DNA of 64,000 nt from Elmis aenea (lineage: Eukaryota > Arthropoda > Insecta > Coleoptera > Elmidae), in contig CANTFG010000190.1 of the NCBI GenBank assembly GCA_947652605.1, positions 1 to 64,000 of the forward strand. Reading direction: 5' to 3'. The translations under genes and the position numbers were made by a program. Below are positions 7,993-21,381 of the stretch, one piece after another. Position 1 is the first letter of the stretch, and every line of letters begins with the position of its first letter. The notes under the pieces were generated by a model. The model was not told the DNA's origin. It saw only the letters and a program-made list of their open reading frames with translations, and made no database searches.

Positions 7993-10900
7993 CCAAGATT
8001 CAAGGCTTAATTTTACAATAACATGTTTTGTTAAAACTATTGTTAATAAACAATTTGACCAAAATCAGGATGTGGTTATTGGATCAATGTCAAATAACAA
8101 GTTATTTGTTAACCTTGACATTTTCAATGAAATAACAATTTGTTTGTCGACCTCGACATTTTCCAAAATAACGCATTTTACAAAACACTACGCGTGTGCA
8201 GATGACATCATATAAGTCGTTCCAAAACCGAACGATCTAAACCTCTTAACCAATACCACAACCAACATGGTCTAAACTATTAAAGTTGGTAGATTAGCAT
8301 AAGCGTTTTATGAGATGTGATTCACTAGCGCGACAATATGCAAAACAATTTTTTTCATGTAAAGATGCGAAGGATAAACTGTTCCTGTGATATACAAATC
8401 AATAATTAAAATTGTTTCGAAATAGTCGCTCAAGGAACATATGTATTAACTAAAGCACGGTATTTTTAGGAAATTATTAAAAATTAAAACCAGCTCATTG
8501 AAAGACATATGCAAAACAATTGTATTCATGTAAAGAGGCGATGGATAAACTGTTCCTGTGATATACAAATCAATAATTAAAATTGTTTCAAAATAGTCGC
8601 TCAAGGAACATTATGTATTAACTAAAGCACGGTATTTTTAGGAAATTATTAAAAATTAAAACCAGCTCATTGAAAGACATATGCAAAACAATTGTATTCA
8701 TGTAAAGAGGCGATGGATAAACTGTTCCTGTGATATACAAATCAATAATTAAAATTGTTTCGAAATAGTCGCTCAAGGAACATATGTATTAACTAAAGCA
8801 CGGTATTTTTAAGAAATTATTAAAAATTAAAACCAGCTCATTGAAAGACATATGCAAAACAATTGTATTCATGTAAAGAGGCGATGGATAAACTGTTCCT
8901 GTGATATACAAATCAATAATTAAAATTGTTTCGAAATAGTCGCTCAAGGAACATATGTATTAACTAAAGCACGGTATTTTTAGGAAATTATTAAAAATTA
9001 AAACCAGCTCATTGAAAGACATATGCAAAACAATTGTATTCATGTAAAGAGGCGATGGATAAACTGTTCCTGTGATATACAAATCAATAATTAAAATTGT
9101 TTAGAAATAGTCGCTCAAGGAACATATGTATTAACTAAAGCACGGTATTTTTAGGAAATTATTAAAAATTAAAACCAGCTCATTGAAAGACATATGCAAA
9201 ACAATTGTATTCATGTAAAGAGGCGATGGATAAACTGTTCCTGTGATATACAAATCAATAATTAAAATTGTTTCGAAATAGTCGCTCAAGGAACATATGT
9301 ATTAACTAAAGCACGGTATTTTTAGGAAATTATTAAAAATTAAAACCAGCTCATTGAAAGACATATGCAAAACAATTGTATTCATGTAAAGAGGCGATGG
9401 ATAAACTGATCCTGTGATATACAAATCAATAATTAAAATTGTTTCGAAATAGTCGCTCAAGGAACATATGTATTAACTAAAGCACGGTATTTTTAGGAAA
9501 TAATTAAAAATTAAAACCAGCTCATTGAAAGACATATGCAAAACAATTGTATTCATGTAAAGAGGCGATGGATAAACTGTTCCTGTGATATACAAATCAA
9601 TAATTAAAATTGTTTAGAAATAGTCGCTCAAGGAACATATGTATTAACTAAAGCACGGTATTTTTAAGACATTATTAAAAATTAAAACCAGCTCATTGAA
9701 AGACATATGCAAAACAATTGTATTCATGTAAAAAGGCGATGGATAAACTGTTCCTGTGATATACAAATCAATAATTAAAATTGTTTAGAAATAGTCGCTC
9801 AAGGAACATATGTATTAACTAAAGCACGGTATATTTAGGAAATTATTAAAAATTAAAACCAGCTCATTGAAAGACATATGCAAAACAATTGTATTCATGT
9901 AAAGAGGCGATGGATAAACTGTTCCTGTGATATACAAATCAATAATTAAAATTGTTTAGAAATAGACGCTCAAGGAACATATGTATTAACTAAAGCACGG
10001 TATTTTTAGGAAATTATTAAAAATTAAAACCAGCTTATTGAAAGACATATGCAAAACAATTGTATTCATGTAAAGAGGCGATGGATAAACTGTTCCTGTG
10101 ATATACAAATCAATAATTAAAATTGTTTAGAAATAGTCGCTCAAGGAACATATGTATTAACTAAAGCACGGTATTGTTAGGAAATTATTAAAAATTAAAA
10201 CCAGCTCATTGAAAGACATATGCAAAACAATTGTATTCATGTAAAGAGGCGATGGATAAACTGATCCTGTTATATACAAATCAATAATTAAAATTGTTTA
10301 GAAATAGTCGCTCAAGGAACATATGTATTAACTAAAGCACGGTATTTTTAGGAAATTTTAAAAATTAAAACCAGCTCATTGAAAGACATATGCAAAACAA
10401 TTGTATTCATGTAAAGAGGCGATGGATAAACTGTTTCTGTGATATACAAATCAATAATTAAAATTGTTTCGAAATAGTCGCTCAAGGAACATATGTATGA
10501 ACTAAAGCACGGTATTTTTTGGAAATCATTAAAAATTAAAACCAGCTCATTGAAAGACATATGCAAAACAATTGTATTCATGTAAAGAGGCGATGGATAA
10601 ACTGTTCCAGTGATATACAAATCAATAATTGAAATTGTTTCGAAATAGTCGCTTAAGGAACATATGTATTAACTAAAGCAAGGTATTTTTAGGAAATTAT
10701 TAAAAATTAAAACCAGCTCTTTAAAAGACATATGCAAAACAATTGTATTCATGTAAAGAGGCGATGGATAAACTGTTCCTGTGATATACAAATCAATAAT
10801 TAAAATTGTTCAGAAATAGTCGCTCAAGGAATATATGTATTAACTAAAGCACGGTATTTTTAGGAAATTATTAAAAATTAAAACCAGCTCATTGAAAGAC

Positions 10901-11099
10901 ATATGCAAAACAATTGTATTCATGTAAAGAAGCGATGGATAAACTGTTCCTGTGATAAACAAATCAATAATTAAAATTGTTTCGAAATAGTCGCTCAAGG
11001 AACATATGTATTAACTAAAGCACGGTATTTTTAGGAAATTATTAAAAATTAAAACCAGCTCATTGAAAGACATATGCAAAACAATTGTATTCATGTAAA

Positions 11100-13152
11100 G
11101 AGGCGATGGATAAACTGTTTCTGTGATATACAAATCAATAATTGAAATTGTTTCGAAATAGTCGCTTAAGGAACATATGTATTAACTAAAGCACGGTATT
11201 TTTAGGAAATTATTAAAAATTAAAACCAGCTCATTGAAAGACATATGCAAAACAATTGTATTCATGTAAAGAGGCGATGGATAAACTGTTTCTGTGATAT
11301 ACAAATCAATAATTAAAATTGTTTCGAAATAGTCGCTCAAGGAACATATGTTTTAACTAAAGCACGGTATTTTTAGGAAATTATTAAAAATTAAAACCAA
11401 CTCATTGAAAGACATATGCAAAACAATTTTTTTCATGTAAAGATGCGAAGGATAAACTGTTCCTGTGATATACAAATCAATAATTAAAATTGTTTCGAAA
11501 TAGTCGCTCAAGGAACATATGTATTAACTAAAGCACGGTATTTTTAGGAAATTATTAAAAATTAAAACCAGCTCATTGAAAGACATATGCAAAACAATTT
11601 TTTTCATGTAAAGATGCGAAGGATAAACTGTTCCTGTGATATACAAATCAATAATTAAAATTGTTTCGAAATAGTCGCTCAAGGAACATATTTATTAACT
11701 AAAGCACGGTATTTTTAGGAAATTATTAAAAATTAAAACCAGCTCATTGAAAGACATATGCGAAACAATTGCATTCATGTAAAGAGGCGATGGATAAACT
11801 GTTCCTGTGATATACAAATCAATAATTAAAATTGTTTAGAAATAGACGCTCAAGGAACATATGTATTAACTAAAGCACGGTATTTTTAGGAAATTATTAA
11901 AAATTAAAACCAGCTCATCGAAAGACATATGCAAAACAATTGTATTCATGTAAAGAGGCGATGGATAAACTGTTCCTGTGATATACAAATCAATAATTAA
12001 AATTGTTTAGAAATAGTCGCTCAAGGAACATATTTATTAACTAAAGCACGGTATTTTTAGGAAATTATTAAAAATTAAAACCAGCTCATTGAAAGACATA
12101 TGCAAAACAATTGTATTCATGTAAAGAGGCGATGGATAAACTGTTTCTGTGATATACAAATCAATAATTGAAATTGTTTCGAAATAGTCGCTTAAGGAAC
12201 ATATGTATTAACTAAAGCACGGTATTTTTAGGAAATTATTAAAAATTAAAACCAGCTCATTGAAAGACATATGCAAAACAATTGTATTCATGTAAAGAGG
12301 CGATGGATAAACTGTTTCTGTGATATACAAATCAATAATTAAAATTGTTTCGAAATAGTCGCTCAAGGAACATATGTTTTAACTAAAGCACGGTATTTTT
12401 AGGAAATTATTAAAAATTAAAACCAACTCATTGAAAGACATATGCAAAACAATTTTTTTCATGTAAAGATGCGAAGGATAAACTGTTCCTGTGATATACA
12501 AATCAATAATTAAAATTGTTTCGAAATAGTCGCTCAAGGAACATATGTATTAACTAAAGCACGGTATTTTTAGGAAATTATTAAAAATTAAAACCAGCTC
12601 ATTGAAAGACATATGCAAAACAATTTTTTTCATGTAAAGATGCGAAGGATAAACTGTTCCTGTGATATACAAATCAATAATTAAAATTGTTTCGAAATAG
12701 TCGCTCAAGGAACATATTTATTAACTAAAGCACGGTATTTTTAGGAAATTATTAAAAATTAAAACCAGCTCATTGAAAGACATATGCGAAACAATTGCAT
12801 TCATGTAAAGAGGCGATGGATAAACTGTTCCTGTGATATACAAATCAATAATTAAAATTGTTTAGAAATAGACGCTCAAGGAACATATGTATTAACTAAA
12901 GCACGGTATTTTTAGGAAATTATTAAAAATTAAAACCAGCTCATCGAAAGACATATGCAAAACAATTGTATTCATGTAAAGAGGCGATGGATAAACTGTT
13001 CCTGTGATATACAAATCAATAATTAAAATTGTTTAGAAATAGTCGCTCAAGGAACATATTTATTAACTAAAGCACGGTATTTTTAGGAAATTATTAAAAA
13101 TTAAAACCAGCTCATTGAAAGACATATGCAAAACAATTGTATTCATGTAAAG
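11100..13152. repeat. Two adjacent 6-monomer (1,026-bp) higher-order repeat units
   Basis: Rare variants recur exactly 1,026 bp apart: ATGTTTTAAC at 11351 and 12377, and CGAAACAATTGCATTC at 11761 and 12787. The blocks between them read the same wherever compared. A third copy of the block starts near 14515. Confidence 0.9.
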
Positions 13153-14514
13153 AGGCGATGGATAAACTGTTCCTGTGATATACAAATCAATAATTAAAAT
13201 TGTTTAGAAATAGTCGCTCAAGGAACATATGTATTAACTAAAGCACGGTATTTTTAGGAAATTATTAAAAATTAAAACCAGCTCATTAAAAGACATATGC
13301 AAAACAATTGTATTCATGTAAAGATGCGAAGGATAAACTTGTCCTGTGATATACAAATCAATAATTAAAATTGTTTAAAAATAGTCGCTCAAGGAACATA
13401 TGTATTAACTAAAGCACGGTATTTTTAGGAAATTATTAAAAATTAAAACCAGCTCATTGAAAGACATATGCAAAACAATTGTATTCATGTAAAGAGGCGA
13501 TGGATAAACTGTTCCTGTGATATACAAATCAATAATTAAAATTGTTTAGAAATAGTCGCTCAAGGAACATATGTATTAACTAAAGCACGGTATTTTTAGG
13601 AGATTATTAAAAATTAAAACCAGCTCATTGAAAGACATATGCAAAACAATTGTATTTATGTAAAGAGGCGATGGATAAACTGTTCCTGTGATATACAAAT
13701 CAATAATTAAAATTGTTTAGAAATAGTCGCTCAAGGAACATATGTATTAACTAAAGCACGGTATTTTTAGGAAATTATTAAAAATTAAAACCAGCTCATT
13801 GAAAGACATATGCAAAACAATTGTATTCATGTAAAGAGGCGATGGATAAACTGTTCCTGTGATATACAAATCAATAATTAAAATTGTTTCGAAATAGTCG
13901 CTCAAGGAACATATGTATTAACTAAAGCACGGTATTTTTAGGAAATTATTAAAAATTAAAACCAGCTCATTGAAAGACATATGCAAAACAATTTTTTTCA
14001 TGTAAAGATGCGAAGGATAAACTGTTCCTGTGATATACAAATCAATAATTAAAATTGTTTCGAAATAGTCGCTCAAGGAACATATGTATTAACTAAAGCA
14101 CGGTATTTTTAGGAAATTATTAAAAATTAAAACCAGCTCATTGAAAGACATATGCAAAACAATTGTATTCATGTAAAGAGGCGATGGATAAACTGTTCCT
14201 GTGATATACAAATCAATAATTAAAATTGTTTCAAAATAGTCGCTCAAGGAACATATGTATTAACTAAAGCACGGTATTTTTAGGAAATTATTAAAAATTA
14301 AAACCAGCTCATTGAAAGACATATGCAAAACAATTGTATTCATGTAAAGAGGCGATGGATAAACTGTTCCTGTGATATACAAATCAATAATTAAAATTGT
14401 TTAGAAATAGTCGCTCAAGGAACATATGTATTAACTAAAGCACGGTATTTTTAGGAAATTATTAAAAATTAAAACCAGCTCATTGAAAGACATATGCAAA
14501 ACAATTGTATTCAT

Positions 14515-16850
14515 GTAAAGAGGCGATGGATAAACTGTTTCTGTGATATACAAATCAATAATTGAAATTGTTTCGAAATAGTCGCTTAAGGAACATATGT
14601 ATTAACTAAAGCACGGTATTTTTAGGAAATTATTAAAAATTAAAACCAGCTCATTGAAAGACATATGCAAAACAATTGTATTCATGTAAAGAGGCGATGG
14701 ATAAACTGTTTCTGTGATATACAAATCAATAATTAAAATTGTTTCGAAATAGTCGCTCAAGGAACATATGTTTTAACTAAAGCACGGTATTTTTAGGAAA
14801 TTATTAAAAATTAAAACCAACTCATTGAAAGTCATATGCAAAACAATTTTTTTCATGTAAAGATGCGAAGGATAAACTGTTCCTGTGATATACAAATCAA
14901 TAATTAAAATTGTTTCGAAATAGTCGCTCAAGGAACATATGTATTAACTAAAGCACGGTATTTTTAGGAAATTATTAAAAATTAAAACCAGCTCATTGAA
15001 AGACATATGCAAAACAATTTTTTTCATGTAAAGATGCGAAGGATAAACTGTTCCTGTGATATACAAATCAATAATTAAAATTGTTTCGAAATAGTCGCTC
15101 AAGGAACATATTTATTAACTAAAGCACGGTATTTTTAGGAAATTATTAAAAATTAAAACCAGCTCATTGAAAGACATATGCGAAACAATTGCATTCATGT
15201 AAAGAGGCGATGGATAAACTGTTCCTGTGATATACAAATCAATAATTAAAATTGTTTAGAAATAGACGCTCAAGGAACATATGTATTAACTAAAGCACGG
15301 TATTTTTAGGAAATTATTAAAAATTAAAACCAGCTCATCGAAAGACATATGCAAAACAATTGTATTCATGTAAAGAGGCGATGGATAAACTGTTCCTGTG
15401 ATATACAAATCAATAATTAAAATTGTTTAGAAATAGTCGCTCAAGGAACATATTTATTAACTAAAGCACGGTATTTTTAGGAAATTATTAAAAATTAAAA
15501 CCAGCTCATTGAAAGACATATGCAAAACAATTGTATTCATGTAAAGAGGCGATGGATAAACTGTTCCTGTGATATACAAATCAATAATTAAAATTGTTTA
15601 GAAATAGTCGCTCAAGGAACATATGTATTAACTAAAGCACGGTATTTTTAGGAAATTATTAAAAATTAAAACCAGCTCATTGAAAGACATATGCAAAACA
15701 ATTGTATTCATGTAAAGATGCGAAGGATAAACTTGTCCTGTGATATACAAATCAATAATTAAAATTGTTTAAAAATAGTCGCTCAAGGAACATATGTATT
15801 AACTAAAGCACGGTATTTTTAGGAAATTATTAAAAATTAAAACCAGCTCATTGAAAGACATATGCAAAACAATTGTATTCATGTAAAGAGGCGATGGATA
15901 AACTGTTCCTGTGATATACAAATCAATAATTAAAATTGTTTCAAAATAGTCGCTCAAGGAACATATGTATTAACTAAAGCACGGTATTTTTAGGAAATTA
16001 TTAAAAATTAAAACCAGCTCATTGAAAGACATATGCAAAACAATTGTATTCATGTAAAGAGGCGATGGATAAACTGTTCCTGTGATATACAAATCAATAA
16101 TTAAAATTGTTTAGAAATAGTCGCTCAAGGAACATATGTATTAACTAAAGCACGGTATTTTTAGGAAATTATTAAAAATTAAAACCAGCTCATTGAAAGA
16201 CATATGCAAAACAATTGTATTCATGTAAAGAGGCGATGGATAAACTGTTCCTGTGATATACAAATCAATAATTAAAATTGTTTCGAAATAGTCGCTCAAG
16301 GAACATATGTATTAACTAAAGCACGGTATTTTTAGGAAATTATTAAAAATTAAAACCAGCTCATTGAAAGACATATGCAAAACAATTTTTTTCATGTAAA
16401 GATGCGAAGGATAAACTGTTCCTGTGATATACAAATCAATAATTAAAATTGTTTCGAAATAGTCGCTCAAGGAACATATGTATTAACTAAAGCAAGGTAT
16501 TTTTAGGAAATTATTAAAAATTAAAACCAGCTCATTGAAATACATATGCAAAACAATTGTATTCATGTAAAGAGGCGATGGATAAACTGTTCCTGTGATA
16601 TACAAATCAATAATTAAAATTGTTTCAAAATAGTCGCTCAAGGAACATATGTATTAACTAAAGCACGGTATTTTTAGGAAATTATTAAAAATTAAAACCA
16701 GCTCATTGAAAGACATATGCAAAACAATTGTATTCATGTAAAGAGGCGATGGATAAACTGTTCCTGTGATATACAAATCAATAATTAAAATTGTTTAGAA
16801 ATAGTCGCTCAAGGAACATATGTATTAACTAAAGCACGGTATTTTTAGGA
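14515..16850. repeat. 14-monomer (2,394-bp) offset copy of 12.1-14.4 kb
   Basis: Markers recur 2,394 bp (14 x 171) apart: ATGTTTTAAC at 12377 and 14771, CGAAACAATTGCATTC at 12787 and 15181, and AATTTTTTTCATG at 13990 and 16384. Some monomers in between differ, so the copies have exchanged or lost single variants since duplication. Confidence 0.85.
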
Positions 16851-19800
16851 AATTATTAAAAATTAAAACCAGCTCATTGAAAGACATATGCAAAACAATT
16901 GTATTCATGTAAAGAGGCGATGGATAAACTGTTCCTGTGATATACAAATCAATAATTAAAATTGTTTAGAAATAGTCGCTCAAGGAACATATGTATTAAC
17001 TAAAGCACGGTATTTTAAGGAGATTATTAAAAATTAAAACCAGCTCATTGAAAGACATATGCAAAACAATTGTATTCATGTAAAGAGGCGATGGATAAAC
17101 TGTTCCTGTGATATACAAATCAATAATTAAAATTGTTTAGAAATAGTCGCTCAAGGAACATATGTATTAACTAAAGCACGGTATTTTTAGGAAATTATTA
17201 AAAATTAAAACCAGCTCATTGAAAGACATATGCAAAACAATTGTATTCATGTAAAGAGGCGATGGATAAACTGTTCCTGTGATATACAAATCAATAATTA
17301 AAATTGTTTAGAAATAGTCGCTCAAGGAACATATGTATTAACTAAAGCACGGTATTTTTAGGAAATTATTAAAAATTAAAACCAGCTCATTGAAAGACAT
17401 ATGCAAAACAATTGTATTCATGTAAAGAGGCGATGGATAAACTGTTCCTGTGATATACAAATCAATAATTAAAATTGTTTCGAAATAGTCGCTCAAGGAA
17501 CATATGTATTAACTAAAGCACGGTATTTTTAGGAAATTATTAAAAATTAAAACCAGCTCATTGAAAGACATATGCAAAACAATTGTATTCATGTAAAGAG
17601 GCGATGGATAAACTGATCCTGTGATATACAAATCAATAATTAAAATTGTTTCGAAATAGTCGCTCAAGGAACATATGTATTAACTAAAGCACGGTATTTT
17701 TAGGAAATAATTAAAAATTAAAACCAGCTCATTGAAAGACATATGCAAAACAATTGTATTCATGTAAAGAGGCGATGGATAAACTGTTCCTGTGATATAC
17801 CAATCAATAATTAAAATTGTTTCGAAATAGTCGCTCAAGGAACATATGTATTAACTAAAGCACGGTATTTTTAGGAAATTATTAAAAATTAAAACCAGCT
17901 CATTGAAAGACATATGCAAAACAATTGTATTCATGTAAAGAGGCGATGGATAAACTGATCCTGTGATATACAAATCAATAATTAAAATTGTTTCGAAATA
18001 GTCGCTCAAGGAACATATGTATTAACTAAAGCACGGTATTTTTAGGAAATTATTAAAAATTAAAACCAGCTCATTGAAAGACATATGCAAAACAATTGTA
18101 TTCATGTAAAGAGGCGATGGATAAACTGTTCCTGTGAAATACAAATCAATAATTAAAATTGTTTAGAAATAGTCGCTCAAGGAACATATGTATTAACTAA
18201 AGCACGGTATTTTTAAGACATTATTAAAAATTAAAACCAGCTCATTGAAAGACATATGCAAAACAATTGTATTCATGTAAAGAGGCGATGGATAAACTGT
18301 TCCTGTGAAATACAAATCAATAATTAAAATTGTTTAGAAATAGTCGCTCAAGGAACATATGTATTAACTAAAGCACGGTATTTTTAAGACATTATTAAAA
18401 ATTAAAACCAGCTCATTGAAAGACATATGCAAAACAATTGTATTCATGTAAAGAGGCGATGGATAAACTGTTCCTGTGAAATACAAATCAATAATAAAAA
18501 TTGTTTAGAAATAGTCGCTCAAGGAACATATGTATTAACTAAAGCACTGTATTTTTAGGAAATTATTAAAAATTAAAACCAGCTCATTGAAAGACATATG
18601 CAAAACAATTGTATTCATGTAAAGAGGCGATGGATAAACTGTTCCTGTGATATACAAATCAATAATTAAAATTGTTTAGAAATAGTCGCTCAAGGAACAT
18701 ATGTATTAACTAAAGCACGGTATTTTTAGGAAATTATTAAAAATTAAAACCAGCTCATTGAAAGACATATGCAAAACAATTGTATTCATGTAAAGAGGCG
18801 ATGGATAAACTGTTTCTGTGATATACAAATCAATAATTAAAATTGTTTAGAAATAGTCGCTCAAGGAACATATGTATTAACTAAAGCACGGTATTTTTAG
18901 GAAATTATTAAAAATTAAAACCAGCTCATTGAAAGACATATGCAAAACAATTGTATTCATGTAAAGAGGCGATGGATAAACTGTTTCTGTGATATACAAA
19001 TCAATAATTAAAATTGTTTCGAAATAGTCGCTCAAGGAACATATGTATGAACTAAAGCACGGTATTTTTTGGAAATCATTAAAAATTAAAACCAGCTCAT
19101 TGAAAGACATATGCAAAACAATTGTATTCATGTAAAGAGGCGATGGATAAACTGTTCCAGTGATATACAAATCAATAATTGAAATTGTTTCGAAATAGTC
19201 GCTTAAGGAACATATGTATTAACTAAAGCACGGTATTTTTAGGAAATTATTAAAAATTAAAACCAGCTCTTTGAAAGACATATGCAAAACAATTGTATTC
19301 ATGTAAAGAGGCGATGGATAAACTGTTCCTGTGATATACAAATCAATAATTAAAATTGTTTAGAAATAGTCGCTCAAGGAATATATGTATTAACTAAAGC
19401 ACGGTATTTTTAGGAAATTATTAAAAATTAAAACCAGCTCATTGAAAGACATATGCAAAACAATTGTATTCATGTAAAGAAGCGATGGATAAACTGTTCC
19501 TGTGATATACAAATCAATAATTAAAATTGTTTAGAAATAGTCGCTCAAGGAACATATGTATTAACTAAAGCACGGTATTTTTAGGAAATTATTAAAAATT
19601 AAAACCAGCTCATTGAAAGACATATACAAAACAATTGTATTCATGTAAAGAGGCGATGGATAAACTGTTTCTGTGATATACAAATCAATAATTGAAATTG
19701 TTTCGAAATAGTCGCTTAAGGAACATATGTATTAATTAAAGCACGGTATTTTTAGGAAATTATTAAAAATTAAAACCAGCTCATTGAAAGACATATGCAA

Positions 19801-21322
19801 AACAATTGTATTCATGTAAAGAGGCGATGGATAAACTGTTCCTGTGATATACAAATCAATAATTAAAATTGTTTCGAAATAGTCGCTCAAGGAACATATG
19901 TTTTAACTAAAGCACGGTATTTTTAGGAAATTATTAAAAATTAAAACCAGCTCATTGAAAGACATATGCAAAACAATTGTATTCATGTAAAGAGGCGATG
20001 GATAAACTGTTCCTGTGATATACAAATCAATAATTAAAATTATTTCGAAATAGTCGCTTAAGGAACATATGTATTAACTAAAGCACGGTATTTTTAGGAA
20101 ATTATTAAAAATTAAAACCAGCTTATTGAAAGACATATGCAAAACAATTGTATTCATGTAAAGAGGCGATGGATAAACTGTTCCAGTGATATACAAATCA
20201 ATAATTAAAATTGTTTCGAAATAGTCGCTCAAGGAACATATGTATTAACTAAAGCACGGTATTTTTAGGAAATAATTAAAAATTAAAACCAGCTCATTGA
20301 AAGACATATGCAAAACAATTGTATACATGTAAAGAGGCGATAGATAAACTGTTCCTGTAATATACAAATCAATAATTAAAATTGTTTCGAAATAGTCGCT
20401 CAAGGAACATATGTATTAACTAAAGCACGGTATTTTTAGAAAATTATTAAAAATTAAAACCAGCTCATTGAAAGACATATGCAAAACAATTGTATTCATG
20501 TAAAGAGGCGATGGATAAACTGTTCCTGTGATATACAAATCTATAATTAAAATTGTTTCGAAATAGTCGCTTAAGGAACATATGTATTAACTAAAGCACG
20601 GTATTTTTAGGAAATTATTAAAAATTAAAACCAGCTCATTGAAAGACATATGCAAAACAATTGTATTCATGTAAAGAGGCGATGGATAAACTGTTCCTGT
20701 GATATACAAATCAATAATTAAAATTGTTTAGAAATAGTCGCTCAAGAAACATATGTATTAACTAAAGCACGGTATTTTTAAGAAATTATTAAAAATTAAA
20801 ACCAGCTCATTGAAAGACATATGCAAAACAATTGTATTCATGTAAAGAGGCGATGGATAAACTGTTCCTGTGATATACAAATCAATAATTAAAATTGTTT
20901 AGAAATAGTCGATCAAGGAACATATGTATTAACTAAAGCACGGTATTTTTAGGAAATTATTAAAAATTAAAACCAGCTCATTGAAAGACATATGCAAAAC
21001 AATTGTATTCATGTAAAAAGGCGATGGATAAACTGTTCCTGTCATATACAAATCAATAATTAAAATTGTTTAGAAATAGTCGCTCAAGGAACATATGTAT
21101 TAACTAAAGCACGGTATTTTTAGGAAATCATTAAAAATTAAAACCAGCTCATTGAAAGACATATGCAAAACAATTGTATTCATGTAAAGAGGCGATGGAT
21201 AAACTGTTTCTGTGATATACAAATCAATAATTAAAATTGTTTCGAAATAGTCGCTCAAGGAACATATGTATTAACTAAAGCACGGTATTTTTAGGAAATT
21301 ATTAAAAATTAAAACCAGCTCA

Positions 21323-21381
21323 TTGAAAGATATATGCAAAACAATTGTATTCATATAAAGAGGCGATGGATAAACTGTTCC
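21323..21381. repeat. Left 59-bp flanking duplication of the non-LTR insertion
   Basis: Satellite sequence from TTGAAAGATATATGC to AAACTGTTCC, repeated right after the poly(A) at 22585-22643 with one mismatch (CATATAAAG here, CATGTAAAG there). Both copies carry the minority variant GATATATGC. This fits a long target-site duplication. Confidence 0.7.

Larger units (their letters stand above)
401..8335 (-). mobile_element. LTR retrotransposon, full LTR-to-LTR unit, minus-oriented, coding region decayed or non-autonomous
   Basis: Two 593-bp direct repeats bound a 6,749-bp interior, 7,935 bp in all, a normal length for an LTR retrotransposon. Orientation is read from three signals that agree on the minus strand: TATAAAAGA inside each LTR, AATAAA further downstream in each LTR, and a TGG-starting primer-binding-site candidate just inside 7743. 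The interior shows no long reading frame and I recognised no protease, RT, RNase H or integrase motif, so superfamily (Gypsy or BEL/Pao) is not assigned. No clean target-site duplication is seen: the left flank ends GTAT and the right begins ATAT. The right flank is satellite and the left is not. Confidence 0.85.
7743..8335 (-). repeat. Right LTR (5' LTR of the minus-oriented element)
   Basis: Full-length match to 401-993 with the same TGTTACATAC start and GCGCGACA end. It abuts the 171-bp satellite directly: the next bases, ATATGCAAAAC, are already in satellite phase. A minus-strand frame at 7812-8003 is an LTR by-product, not a gene. Confidence 0.92.
8336..21381. repeat. 171-bp satellite array, left segment (about 76 monomers)
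   Basis: Head-to-tail monomers of 171 bp; for example GACATATGC starts at 8504, 8676 (one extra T) and 8847. Each monomer has two CATATG sites about 103 and 68 bp apart, an AACAATTGTATTC block, a GATGGATAAACTG block, a TAATTAAAATTGTTT block and an AAGCACGGTATTTTTAGG block. The array starts abruptly in full-quality sequence at the LTR edge. A recurrent variant with CAATTTTTTTCATG and GATGCGAAGG marks this segment and continues to about 31 kb. Six- and 14-monomer higher-order repeats are visible. No gene is present. Confidence 0.97.

Noticed and set aside
1..8335. tRNA, rRNA or small structured RNA genes
   Set aside because: No cloverleaf with A/B-box spacing and no rRNA-like conserved stretch was seen on either strand by eye; a tRNA or Rfam scan would settle it.
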